DNA from: Jeongeupia chitinilytica
Lineage (GTDB): Bacteria; Pseudomonadota; Gammaproteobacteria; Burkholderiales; Chitinibacteraceae
Length of the DNA stretch: 64,000 nucleotides
NCBI RefSeq assembly: GCF_014652315.1
Contig: NZ_BMYO01000010.1
Location: 87,449 to 151,448, forward strand
Reading direction: 5' to 3'
The notes under the pieces were generated by a model. The model searched no databases and was not told the DNA's origin. It saw only the letters and a program-made list of their open reading frames with translations. Shown here piece after piece: positions 8,489-16,538 of the stretch. The position numbers were made by a program, and so were the translations under genes. Position 1 is the first letter of the stretch. Each line of letters begins with the position of its first letter.

Positions 8489-8732
8489 TGCTTTACTCCA
8501 GCGCCCCCCTGACGAGGCGGATTGACTTGGTTTGATCTGTTCGTGGCAGATCGCGGGTCATTTGTATTAGTAATTTGTAATTTACTTACTTACAGGCGGA
8601 TTATAACCAAGTCCGCGCCGAACCGATGACATCGGCACGGGAAAGCGCCGGACGGCTGGCGCAATCCGGCATGGCCGACGCCCCGCACGCTATAAAAACA
8701 TGACCCTCATGCAGTCAACATAAGGAACAACC
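8489..8732. promoter_or_regulatory. Divergent promoter region of the chemoreceptor and GFA genes
   Basis: This AT-rich 240-bp gap holds TATAAT on the minus strand at 8600-8605, facing the chemoreceptor, and TATAAA on the plus strand at 8691-8696, facing the GFA gene. Between 8566 and 8591 there are short repeats (TAATTTGTAATTTA, ACTTACTTAC). No FliA (sigma-28) consensus was found although chemoreceptor genes often use it. Confidence 0.45.
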
Positions 8733-9080
8733 ATGATCTATCGCGCCAGCTGTCACTGCGGACGGATCGCACTCGAAATCGATGGCGAGATCGGCCCGGT
8801 CATCGACTGCAACTGTTCGATCTGCCAGCGCCGCGGGCACCTGCTGTGGTTCGTGCCGCTGGACAAGCTCAGGTTGCTGACGCCCGCAGCGGACCTGAGC
8901 ACGTACACGTTCAACAAGCACGTGATCAAGCACCGCTTCTGTCCGCACTGCGGCTGCGGCCCGTTCGGCGAAGGCGTCGATCCGGCCGGCCACGCGATCG
9001 CCGCGATCAACGTCCGCTGCATCGAAGGCATCGACCTGGCCAGCCTGACGATCCGGCCCTACGACGGCCGCAGCAAGTAG
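8733..9080 (+). CDS. GFA (Mss4-fold) family zinc protein
   Basis: A 115-residue protein with the GFA pattern: CHCGRIALE at the start, CNCSICQRRG near residue 28, and FCPHCGCGPFG near residue 70, giving the Cys pairs that bind two zinc ions in the Mss4-like fold. The family is named after a reported glutathione-dependent formaldehyde-activating enzyme, but small stand-alone members generally have no proven activity. Cytoplasmic. Single gene; a strong hairpin follows. Confidence 0.88.
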   Translation: MIYRASCHCGRIALEIDGEIGPVIDCNCSICQRRGHLLWFVPLDKLRLLTPAADLSTYTFNKHVIKHRFCPHCGCGPFGEGVDPAGHAIAAINVRCIEGIDLASLTIRPYDGRSK

Positions 9081-9103
9081 CCCGCTCCGCTGCGCCATGA
9101 ACG

Positions 9104-9130
9104 GCAACGCCCCGCATTGCGGGGCGTTGC
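9104..9130. terminator. Hairpin between convergent GFA and phospholipase genes
   Basis: GCAACGCCCCGC-ATT-GCGGGGCGTTGC is a perfect 12-bp stem with a 3-nt loop, lying between two convergent stops. No T-tract follows on either side. Confidence 0.6.
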
Positions 9131-9154
9131 ACACCGGCTTCACTTGACCGGCAG

Positions 9155-12100
9155 TCAGCAGATGCCGAGGTCCTCCCACGGCCTAGCGCTGCCACTGTTG
9201 CGGTCCGGCTGCTCGCCCTGCGTCACCCACTTGGCGCGGTAGTTGCGACCGCCGTAGCTGGCGCGCTCGCCGGCGGCGTAGGTCGTTGCGCTGACCCACG
9301 GCGCAGCGCAGACCGCGGCGTTCAGCGACATCGTCGCAGCCAACGCCTGCGTGCCGCCACGCAGGCTGGCAATCGGCTGGCCCGACGCGGCGATGGCCTT
9401 GATCTCGTCGATGCCCAGTGCCCGTGTCCACACCGCGACGTCGTCGAAGCCCAGCGCAAAGCGTTCGGCCGGATAGCGGCTGTAGTAGTCGCCGCGCGCA
9501 TCCTCGTTCAGCGCCCAGCGGCCGTAGCCCGGGACGATGTTGCCGGTGACGTTGCCGAAGCCGAGCACGGTTTCGCGCACGTCGGTGGCGGACTGGCTGG
9601 CGTAGCAGCGCATCGTTTTAGCGCTCTTGTCGACGCAGATTGCCACGTAGCACCAGGTGTCGAGTGGCATCGCCAGATAGCCGTCGGCGCGGTTGGTGCC
9701 GTCGCCGATGTTGAACTTGAAGCGCCCGTCGCCCGAGCCGCCGATCGAGATGCCGGCGTTCTTGCCGGTCGCCCAGTCCTTGTTGGCGACGATGCTGGTC
9801 ATGTTCGTGCCCATGCCCGACGGCATCCTCACCCAGAAGCCCAGCGTGAATGCGTTGCTGGCCGCGCTGACGTCGTACGGCAGGAAGGCCGCAGCGGCCT
9901 GCAGCGCATCGAGGCGGATGCCATTGCCGTACTGCGACGCCGGATACGTTGCCGTGCCGGCAATCGTCGCCGTGCCGGCCGCAACGTCGTCGCTGCCGTC
10001 GGCGTCGAAGCGGTGATAATGCGCCAGCCCGGTCAGCAGCGCACTGCTCCAGGCCGACGGAGCCGGTGTCGGTGCGGTGCGCAGGCTGTCGATCGGCTGG
10101 CCGGCCGAGGCGATCGCCTGGATGTCGCTCGCCGCCAGCACGCGGTTCCATACCGCCATGTCGTCGAAGGCCAGCAGGTAGCGCTCGGTCGGGAAGCGGC
10201 TGTAGTAGTCGCCGCGACCGTCCTCGTTCAGCGCCCAGCGGTTGTAGCCCGGCACGATGTTGCCGGTGACGTTGCTGTAGCTCACCGTCGTCGTCGACAC
10301 CGTGCCGGCTGCGTTGCTGGCGTAGCAGACCAGTTTCTTGTTGGCGGTATCGAGCGCGAGCGCCATATAGACCCACGCACCGGTGACCATGGCGATGTAG
10401 CCGTCGGCGCGGTTGGTGCCGTCGCCGATGTTGAACTTGAAGCGCCCGTCGGACGTGGTGCCGATCGAGATGCCGGCATTCTTGCCGGTCGCCCAGTCCT
10501 TGTTGGCCATCACGCTGGTTTCGGTCGTCATGCCGGCCGGCATCTTCACCCAGAAACCGAGCGTGAAGCTGGCCGGCCCCTTGGCCATGTCGAACGGCAG
10601 GAAGGCGGCGGCGGCCTGCTTGGCGTCGAGCGTCAGCGCCGAGCCGAACTTGCCGGCCGCGTCGTAGGTGACCGGACCGACCGTGCCCAGCGCCGAGCCG
10701 CCGACGTCGTCAGACCCGGTGCTTTCCAGCCGGTAGTAATGCGTCATGCCGCTCAGCAGCGCGGCGGTGAAGCCGGCCCCCGGTGCCGGCGTGGGCACCG
10801 GGCTGGGCGCCGGGGTCGGTGCGGGGCTGACGCCCGGTATCGCCACGCGGCCCGGGAAGGTCATGCTGTTGCCGCCCTCGATGTGGCCGCAGTACTCGTA
10901 GACGAAGACGTTGCCGGTGTCGCCGCCGACCAGCAGCATGAAATCGTACCAGTTGCTGCGCGTCGCCAGATTGAGCGTCAGGCTGGCGTTGGCGGCGATG
11001 GTTTGCGGCGCGCGCGCGCCGGCAAGATAGTCGTCGACGTTGACGGTGATCGCCACCGGCGCACGGTTCTGGATCGTGATGGTGACGACGCCACCGGCCG
11101 GGTTCGGCGTCACGTTCACCTGCGGATACGCCCCGCCCTGCCATGCGGTCGGCAGCACGTTGCCCGCAAAGCGGCGGTAGAAACTGTTCGGGCCGTGCAC
11201 GGCCAGATCGAAGCGGCCGGAAGCAACCGCGCTGGCGTCGAACACCAGGGTCTGCGCGCTGCTGCCGACGGTGGCGAACACCGGCGCGAACGTCAGCGTA
11301 CCGTAGCCGTGGATGTCGAACGCTGCCGACTGGGTGCCACCGTTGCTCAAGGTCAGCGTGATCTTCTTCGTTGCCGGGTCGACCGCAGCGTCGACATTCG
11401 GCTGCACCGCCACCGGTCGCAACGGCCGCGCGCCACCGTTCTCGATGTTCGGCGCGGCGACTTCGCCGTTCGGCTGCGCCGCCGGCAGGTTGGCGCACGC
11501 GAACGCCGCATCGCTGGCCAGATTCGCGGTGTTCGGCAAGGTCGACGGGAAGCCGTAACCGCTGGCGACGAAGTCGAAACCGTCCATCAGATCGCCGCAG
11601 ACGCTGCGGCGCCACGCGCTGATGTTCGGTTCCTGCACGCCGGTAAAGCGCTCGAGGAAACGGATCGTCGAGGTGTGGTCGCTGGCCTGACTGTGCACCC
11701 AGCCGCCGACGCTCCACGGCGAGATCAGCCAGGTCGGAATCCGGTGGCCGAGGCCGAGCGGGTAACCGCCGCTCCACTCGTTGGTCGTGCCCGCCGGCGG
11801 AATCGGCGGCACCACGTGGTCGAAAATGCCGCCGTTTTCGTCATAGGTGTAGATGAACACCGTCTTGGCCCACACCGCCGGGTTGCTGGCGAGCGCGTCG
11901 AGGAAGATCTTGGCGTAATCGCCGCCACCGTTCGGGCTCGAGTTCGGGTGTTCGGACAGCGCCGCCGGCGCGATGATCCAGCTCACTGCCGGCAGCGCGT
12001 CGTTGGCGACGTCCTGCGCGAACTGGGTGCGGGCGAGGCGCGTCATGCCGCGCTTGTAGAGGTTCGAGGTCGTCGCGGCGTTCTTGAAGTTGGCGAACCA

Positions 12101-12793
12101 CGCCAGCGCGTTGTCGTCGTAATTGTCGGCCTCCTGGTACATCTTCCACGAGATGCCGGCCGCTTCGAGCCGCTCGGCATAGGTCGTCCAGGTGAACGGC
12201 TTGGATTCGTCGTTGTTCATCGACGCACCGTTGCCCCACAGCCCGGCGCCGTTGCTGCCCGACATCAGGAACAGCCGGTTCGGATTGGTGCTGGTGTCGG
12301 CCGAACAGAAATAGTGGTCACAGGTGGTGAAGGCGTCGGACAGCGCGTAGTGGAACGGGATATCGGCGCGGCTGTAGTACGCCATGCCGTAATTGCCCTT
12401 GTTCGGGATCCACTTGTCCATCGTGCCGCCGTTGAACGCCTGCCGGCCGGTTGCCCAGTCGTGGGCCACGTCAACCATGCACTGGCCGTTGGTAGTGGCG
12501 CTGTTGAGCCGGAACGGCCAGATCGCCTGGCCCGCGGCGCTTTTCTGTGCAAACACGCTGCTGCCGTCGGGCAGGCGCAGCGGATGCGGATCGTTGTAGC
12601 CGCGCACGCCGTTGAGCGTGCCGAGGTAGTGGTCGAACGAGCGGTTTTCCTGGCTCAGGATCACCACGTGCGCCACCGAGGACAGGCTGCCGCCCGACGG
12701 CGTGCCGGCGGCCAGCACCTTCTGCAGGCTGAGCGGCAGCGCGCCCAGCGCAGCGCCGACCCCGCCGTACTTGAGGAAGTTGCGACGATTCAT
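9155..12793 (-). CDS. Tat-exported phosphocholine-type phospholipase C with two LamG-like domains and a CBM5/12 chitin-binding tail
   Basis: The start is the ATG at 12793 behind GGAGAGAG, giving 1212 residues. It opens with a twin-arginine signal (MNRRNFLKYGG). Residues 35-430 are the phosphoesterase domain of bacterial phospholipase C (SQENRSFDHYLGTLNGVRGY metal site; YDENGGIFDHVVPP; DHTSTIRFLE). About 450-650 hold two C-terminal PLC beta domains. A Pro/Thr/Ala linker (about 655-673) leads to two LamG-like domains (about 675-905 and 910-1145) that are a 720-bp in-frame duplication, separated by an APTPAPS linker. The last 55 residues are CBM5/12 (WVSATTYAAGERASYGG...PWEDLGIC). Ordinary PLCs of this family end near residue 700. 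Secreted enzyme predicted to hydrolyse phosphatidylcholine-type lipids while bound to chitin. A Pho box precedes the gene. Confidence 0.92.
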   Translation of the reverse strand: MNRRNFLKYGGVGAALGALPLSLQKVLAAGTPSGGSLSSVAHVVILSQENRSFDHYLGTLNGVRGYNDPHPLRLPDGSSVFAQKSAAGQAIWPFRLNSATTNGQCMVDVAHDWATGRQAFNGGTMDKWIPNKGNYGMAYYSRADIPFHYALSDAFTTCDHYFCSADTSTNPNRLFLMSGSNGAGLWGNGASMNNDESKPFTWTTYAERLEAAGISWKMYQEADNYDDNALAWFANFKNAATTSNLYKRGMTRLARTQFAQDVANDALPAVSWIIAPAALSEHPNSSPNGGGDYAKIFLDALASNPAVWAKTVFIYTYDENGGIFDHVVPPIPPAGTTNEWSGGYPLGLGHRIPTWLISPWSVGGWVHSQASDHTSTIRFLERFTGVQEPNISAWRRSVCGDLMDGFDFVASGYGFPSTLPNTANLASDAAFACANLPAAQPNGEVAAPNIENGGARPLRPVAVQPNVDAAVDPATKKITLTLSNGGTQSAAFDIHGYGTLTFAPVFATVGSSAQTLVFDASAVASGRFDLAVHGPNSFYRRFAGNVLPTAWQGGAYPQVNVTPNPAGGVVTITIQNRAPVAITVNVDDYLAGARAPQTIAANASLTLNLATRSNWYDFMLLVGGDTGNVFVYEYCGHIEGGNSMTFPGRVAIPGVSPAPTPAPSPVPTPAPGAGFTAALLSGMTHYYRLESTGSDDVGGSALGTVGPVTYDAAGKFGSALTLDAKQAAAAFLPFDMAKGPASFTLGFWVKMPAGMTTETSVMANKDWATGKNAGISIGTTSDGRFKFNIGDGTNRADGYIAMVTGAWVYMALALDTANKKLVCYASNAAGTVSTTTVSYSNVTGNIVPGYNRWALNEDGRGDYYSRFPTERYLLAFDDMAVWNRVLAASDIQAIASAGQPIDSLRTAPTPAPSAWSSALLTGLAHYHRFDADGSDDVAAGTATIAGTATYPASQYGNGIRLDALQAAAAFLPYDVSAASNAFTLGFWVRMPSGMGTNMTSIVANKDWATGKNAGISIGGSGDGRFKFNIGDGTNRADGYLAMPLDTWCYVAICVDKSAKTMRCYASQSATDVRETVLGFGNVTGNIVPGYGRWALNEDARGDYYSRYPAERFALGFDDVAVWTRALGIDEIKAIAASGQPIASLRGGTQALAATMSLNAAVCAAPWVSATTYAAGERASYGGRNYRAKWVTQGEQPDRNSGSARPWEDLGIC
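9680..10449 (-). repeat. Internal tandem duplication of LamG-like domain coding sequence
   Basis: Stretches of near-identical DNA recur 720 bp apart inside the phospholipase gene, for example the segment encoding KFNIGDGTNRADGY at about 9680-9730 and again at about 10400-10450. The spacing is exactly 240 codons, so the duplication is in frame. Flanking linkers are shared as well. Confidence 0.8.
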
Positions 12794-12887
12794 CTCTCTC
12801 TCCGTTGTTGTGTCGCCCCCTCTAACGGGAGGCAGCGCACTGTGCACGGCGAATATGAATCGCAGCTTTCCACTTGGTGAATTTGTC

Positions 12888-12905
12888 ACGACATCTAGAT
12901 GACAT
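12888..12905 (-). promoter_or_regulatory. Pho box upstream of the phospholipase gene
   Basis: Read on the minus strand it is ATGTCAT-CTAG-ATGTCGT: two 7-bp half-sites close to the PhoB consensus CTGTCAT, separated by exactly 4 bp. It lies 95 bp before the ATG at 12793. Phospholipase C genes of this family are phosphate-starvation genes in Pseudomonas, so PhoB control is plausible; the -10 element is not clear. Confidence 0.65.
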
Positions 12906-12992
12906 GGGGAAACCCGCAGCACGGCACTGGCTGACGGCACTACAATCGGGGCATTGCCGGCGCGCCCGGCCGTGGCTCCCGGAGCTTGTTGC

Positions 12993-13703
12993 ATGCTGCA
13001 AACGATCACCGCCTTCCTCGGCAACATCCTGCTGGTTGTCGCCGCACTGATGCCCATCCTGAACCCGCCGGGGCACGCGCCGATCTTCCTGTCGATGACC
13101 ACGGCGTACAACGAGCAGGAAAAAGCCATCCTCGCCCGCCGCGTCGGCATCTACAGCTTCTTCCTGATTCTGGTGAGCATGTTCACCGGCAGCTATGTGC
13201 TCGATTTCTTCGAAGTCTCGCTGCCGATCATCCGCGTCGCCGGCGGCCTGCTGGTCGCTGCCGCGGGCTGGAAACTGCTGTCGGACGAAGGCAAGAACAG
13301 CAACCGCAAGCTGGAAGAACAGGCAGTAGCGCTGGAACACAGCAACGAGGAACTGCGCTCGCGCGCCTTCTATCCGCTGACCTTCCCGATCACCGTCGGC
13401 CCCGGCACCATCACCGTCGCCATCACCCTCGGTGCCGGCCTCAAGGGCCCGGGCCTGCTGCACCGGCTGGACATGCCGATCGCCAGCATCATCGCCACCG
13501 CGCTGGTCGCCTACTCGCTGTACTTCTGCTATCGCTACGCGGAAAAGATCATGCGGATGCTGGGCAGCACCGGCACCATCGTCTTCCTGCGGCTCTCGGC
13601 CTTCATCCTGTTCTGCCTCGGCGTGCAGATCGTCTGGGACGGTGCGAGCGCGCTGCTGGCGGATTTTGTTGCGCATTCGGCGCCGGCCTTGCTGAAGCGC
13701 TGA
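12993..13703 (+). CDS. MarC family integral membrane protein
   Basis: The start is the ATG at 12993 with GGAG 9 nt before it, giving 236 residues with six predicted membrane helices. MarC/YchE motifs are present: LMPILNPPGHAPIFLSMT in the first loop and FPITVGPGTITVAITLGA in the second half, which form the internal repeat of the family. Between them, residues about 95-130 are a charged loop. MarC proteins were once called NAAT transporters or multiple-antibiotic-resistance proteins; their real substrate is unsettled. It is divergent from the phospholipase gene. Confidence 0.9.
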   Translation: MLQTITAFLGNILLVVAALMPILNPPGHAPIFLSMTTAYNEQEKAILARRVGIYSFFLILVSMFTGSYVLDFFEVSLPIIRVAGGLLVAAAGWKLLSDEGKNSNRKLEEQAVALEHSNEELRSRAFYPLTFPITVGPGTITVAITLGAGLKGPGLLHRLDMPIASIIATALVAYSLYFCYRYAEKIMRMLGSTGTIVFLRLSAFILFCLGVQIVWDGASALLADFVAHSAPALLKR

Positions 13704-13770
13704 CAAGCCCGTTGGGGGAACACGGCGACTACGCAACACCGGGATGCGGCAGGCCGGTACTTCACCGGCT

Positions 13771-14205
13771 TCAGCGGACTTGGGAGTCCGCCCGGGTCAG
13801 CGCTGCAGTCGCCGTTTTCAGCTGTCGGAGCAAGCAAACGTGCCACAGCACATTCCTCATCGCGATCAAACCCGGCAATGCAATGACGATGCTTCCGACC
13901 GGATTGCCTCCTTCAAGTGACCGTACCGAAAACAGTACGACTCCGGCGCAGAGTACGGCGTTGCTCGCCAGGCCGGCCAGGGCTGCAGGATGGCTTGTCG
14001 GAAGAGACCGGATGGAAAGGATCGTGGACAGCGCAGCCGCAAAGCCGACGGCGGCAAACACATAGCCTGGTGCGGCAAAGAAGCCGAACAGCAGCTCGGC
14101 GACAAAAACAGCCAGCCAAAACAATGCAAATACAATGTTGATAATCAGCATGCGAACCTGCGTGTGGTTTAAACGGGATGAAGTTTGCGGCACAGGTTCG
14201 CTCAA
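13771..14205 (-). CDS. Hypothetical membrane protein, 144 aa
   Basis: Predicted four membrane helices: about 20-42, 46-62, 78-98 and 105-120. The loop ends are basic. The sequence is not recognised. It is the last of four minus-strand genes in a stretch of lower GC than the neighbours (13.7-15.6 kb). No terminator was found after its stop at 13771. Confidence 0.6.
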   Translation of the reverse strand: MSEPVPQTSSRLNHTQVRMLIINIVFALFWLAVFVAELLFGFFAAPGYVFAAVGFAAALSTILSIRSLPTSHPAALAGLASNAVLCAGVVLFSVRSLEGGNPVGSIVIALPGLIAMRNVLWHVCLLRQLKTATAALTRADSQVR

Positions 14206-14235
14206 CCTGTCGCCACAAGGGAAAGCTGGCGTGCT

Positions 14236-14763
14236 TTACTGAAAATCCGGGAGTTCCGAATTTGGATTCGACTCTCTGACGAATTCAACAACGGCAACAA
14301 AAAGAGAAGAGTGGTTTTTCTTGTTCATCGGCGCCACCCGGAAATCCAGCAAGGTCACGCCACGCGGCGGCCCACCGGACGCGTGAGCGCGAATGGTGAT
14401 CAGCAACGAATCCACCAGTGCATCCATCGACTGTCTGGACAACCATATGGAAACACGCTGGATGTCGGCGACATCGACCTCCTTCCAGCGATGAAAAGTA
14501 GAGTAATTGGCGTAGATCAGCTTTTTGGTTTCACGATTCAGCTTGACTCGCTGAAATCCAACTCCGGCGAAAATCAAGAAACACATGAAAAAGAAGCCGG
14601 AATTGAACAGCACCAACCCAATCAGGTCGTGATAAAACGTGCCATACGGATCATGGTAAACGTCCCATGAAATCCACACACCAACACCCAGAAACATGAG
14701 CGGAAGCAGGAACAAAACACCCCAGCCTGTCGTAAACAGCTGAACCCTTGAGTCTGAATCCAT
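14236..14763 (-). CDS. Hypothetical membrane protein with cytoplasmic C-terminal domain, 175 aa
   Basis: The ATG at 14763 was chosen (AGGA 10 nt upstream). A TTG at 14817 would add 18 residues and lie 2 bp from the preceding stop. Two membrane helices (about 10-32 and 45-70) are followed by a domain of about 95 residues starting GFQRVKLNRETKKLIYANYSTFHRW, with alternating strands that resemble a bacterial PH-like (YokE/DUF2244-type) fold. That comparison rests on pattern only. Low-GC gene in a row of unknown minus-strand genes. Confidence 0.6.
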   Translation of the reverse strand: MDSDSRVQLFTTGWGVLFLLPLMFLGVGVWISWDVYHDPYGTFYHDLIGLVLFNSGFFFMCFLIFAGVGFQRVKLNRETKKLIYANYSTFHRWKEVDVADIQRVSIWLSRQSMDALVDSLLITIRAHASGGPPRGVTLLDFRVAPMNKKNHSSLFVAVVEFVRESNPNSELPDFQ

Positions 14764-14819
14764 CAGAAATGAATCCTGTTTTCCATCAAGCACACCGCGA
14801 CCAGAAAAACCTGCCAAGC

Positions 14820-15116
14820 CTAGAAGAAATTGAAATACCCTCTCGGGCTGATCAGGAGCACCACGGGAATGGCAAGCAATGCACTTCGCCAGTAGGTCGC
14901 CAAACTGGTACGCAAGAAGAATACGGCCGCCAGGTAATAGCTCAGCGCGGTCAGTATGTAGACAACGTAACTTGAGAACAAACCGGCGGCCATGCAGGAC
15001 CCGTCGCCACAGGAATAATCAATGCGGGGCGTAAAGTAAGAAACGAAGGGCATGAGGACGGCAAGACCGAAGAACAAGGCACACATTTTTTTCGGAAAAG
15101 AATCCAGAAACTTCAT
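14820..15116 (-). CDS. Hypothetical membrane protein, 98 aa
   Basis: Starts at the ATG at 15116 after GGGGG. Three membrane helices are predicted (about 10-28, 45-68, 73-90). The loop after helix 1 has a Cys pair (SCGDGSCMAAG) that could form a disulfide on the outer face. Not recognised. Directly upstream of, and likely translated with, the 14236-14763 gene. Confidence 0.6.
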   Translation of the reverse strand: MKFLDSFPKKMCALFFGLAVLMPFVSYFTPRIDYSCGDGSCMAAGLFSSYVVYILTALSYYLAAVFFLRTSLATYWRSALLAIPVVLLISPRGYFNFF

Positions 15117-15195
15117 ATCGACCCCCTAATAATCCCCATAAAAAACAGGACGAGCTTGATCACTCACACCAACCTCACCCCATGCGCAGAGAAAT

Positions 15196-15525
15196 TCAAT
15201 TACCGTAGTACATACGAACCGCCTTCTGCACAGCACCATTGCTTTTGTATTTTTTCTTCATGACCGTCACCTCCCCATCAACCGAGTCACACTTCAACTT
15301 TCTCATTTCCTGTTTGACCTCTCTGTCACGCTGCGAGTCATCGCCATTCAACTCGCCTGTAAAATGCGAACAGGTTACCCCTCTGTCGAGCATTTTTGCT
15401 GCATCAACAGGCAGGGTTTTGAGTACCTTGTCGTAGTCATTCCAAATATCCGCCTCCGTGTTGGCAAACGACGGAACAGCCCCACTCAGAAAAAGCACAA
15501 CAGGAATCAACACGAATTTGAACAT
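15196..15525 (-). CDS. Hypothetical exported protein, 109 aa
   Basis: The start is taken at the ATG at 15525, because it begins a good signal peptide (MFKFVLIPVVLFLSGAVPSFA, cleavage near residue 21). The longer frame to 15618 lacks a ribosome site. The mature part is small and charged (about 88 residues), with two Cys residues (RGVTCSHF and KLKCDSVDGE) likely to be disulfide-linked. Its TCSHFTGE...REVKQEMRKLKCD pattern looks like a small periplasmic domain also found in stand-alone unknown proteins. Probably the first gene of the low-GC group. Confidence 0.6.
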   Translation of the reverse strand: MFKFVLIPVVLFLSGAVPSFANTEADIWNDYDKVLKTLPVDAAKMLDRGVTCSHFTGELNGDDSQRDREVKQEMRKLKCDSVDGEVTVMKKKYKSNGAVQKAVRMYYGN

Positions 15526-15711
15526 GGATAAAATCCGAACCCGATGGGAATCAACAGCGAACGGCAGACTGGGTAATGACGTGAAGTGACGATCCGCCAC
15601 CACTCTGAGATAGAGCAATGTTGAATTTTGTCAGAATAGAAAATAGCTTTCAAGCATCATACACAAAACAAACAATCAAATAAATTCGGCGATTGTTATC
15701 GATCGTCACAA
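15526..15711. other. AT-rich intergenic segment upstream of the 15525 gene
   Basis: About 190 bp of clearly lower GC. On the minus strand CTGACA (15628-15633) could be a -35, followed 16 bp on by a poor -10; no firm promoter is claimed. No repeats or RNA genes are seen. Confidence 0.3.
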
Positions 15712-15741
15712 ACGCAAAAAAGCCCACCATTCGGTGGGCTT
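15712..15741 (-). terminator. dsbC: Terminator of dsbC
   Basis: On the minus strand AAGCCCACC-GAAT-GGTGGGCTT is followed by a T-run (TTTTTTGCG). It sits 20 bp after the dsbC stop. Confidence 0.85.
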
Positions 15742-15761
15742 CTTCGTTGCGGCCGTTGCGC

Positions 15762-16496
15762 TTACTTGCCGTCGAGCAGCTGTTCGATCTGCTGGCGCGG
15801 GATCGCGCCGGAGACGATGCGGCCGTTGCCGAATACGAGCGCCGGCGTGCCGGTGACGCCGAGCGATTCGCCCAGCGCCAGGTTTTTCTCGATCGGATTG
15901 GCGCAGTCGGCCTTGCCTTCCGGCAGCTTGCCGTTGTTCATGAAGTTGCTCCACGCGGCCGCCTTGTCGTCGGCACACCAGATCAGCTTCGACTTGCGCT
16001 CGGCATCCGGGTGGATGTTGAGCGGGAACAGGAAGGTGTAGATGGTGACGTTGTCGATGCCCTTCAGGCTTTCCTGCTCGAGCCGCTTGCAGAACGGGCA
16101 GTCCGGGTCGGAGAACACCGCCAGCTTGCGCGCACCGTTGCCGCGCACTTCCTTGATCGCCTGATCCATCGGCAGCTTGCTGAAGTCGGTCTTCATCAGC
16201 TCGGCCATGCGGCGTTCGGTGACGCTTTCCTTCTTGGCGACGTCGACCATGTCGCCGACGATGACGAAGTTGGCCTGCGCGTCGGTATAGACGATCTGGC
16301 GGTTGGCGATGACGACTTCGTACACGCCCTTGATCGGGCTCGGGTTCACCGCGGTGATTTCGCGACCCTGCAGCGTCGACGCCAGCTTCTGGCGGATCTG
16401 CTTCACGTCGGTCTTCGAATCGGCCTGGGCCGAGCACGCGGTCAGCGCGACCATGCCGATGACGGCCAGGCTCTTGGTGATGCGGGTCAACTTCAT
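15762..16496 (-). CDS. dsbC: DsbC-type thiol:disulfide isomerase
   Basis: The 244 residues comprise a signal sequence, the cystatin-like DsbC dimerisation domain (about 28-90, TAVNPSPIKGVYEVV...GDMVDV), and a thioredoxin-fold catalytic domain with the active-site C133-P-F-C136 and a TGTPALVFGNG cis-proline loop. A second Cys pair (WCADD...ADCAN) matches the structural disulfide of DsbC. It rearranges wrong disulfides in exported proteins. Oddity: the signal peptide ends VALTAC-S, which reads as a lipobox with Cys 21, whereas classical DsbC is soluble. It lies downstream of the UbiH-like gene in the same direction (42 bp gap). Confidence 0.93.
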   Translation of the reverse strand: MKLTRITKSLAVIGMVALTACSAQADSKTDVKQIRQKLASTLQGREITAVNPSPIKGVYEVVIANRQIVYTDAQANFVIVGDMVDVAKKESVTERRMAELMKTDFSKLPMDQAIKEVRGNGARKLAVFSDPDCPFCKRLEQESLKGIDNVTIYTFLFPLNIHPDAERKSKLIWCADDKAAAWSNFMNNGKLPEGKADCANPIEKNLALGESLGVTGTPALVFGNGRIVSGAIPRQQIEQLLDGK

Positions 16497-16538
16497 GCGG
16501 TTTCCTCTGTTAGATGCACGCGTCGGTCGCGTGACGGC

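Noticed and set aside
6845..8512. Frame of 555 residues opposite the chemoreceptor
   Set aside because: Low-complexity Asp/His/Arg/Gly translation of antisense; the MCP on the other strand is certain.
8489..8732. FliA (sigma-28) promoter for the chemoreceptor
   Set aside because: No TAAAGTTT-N11-GCCGATAA match could be found; only a plain TATAAT.
10013..12880. Frame of 955 residues opposite the phospholipase gene
   Set aside because: Antisense shadow without start site or domains; the phospholipase strand shows Tat signal, catalytic motifs and CBM.
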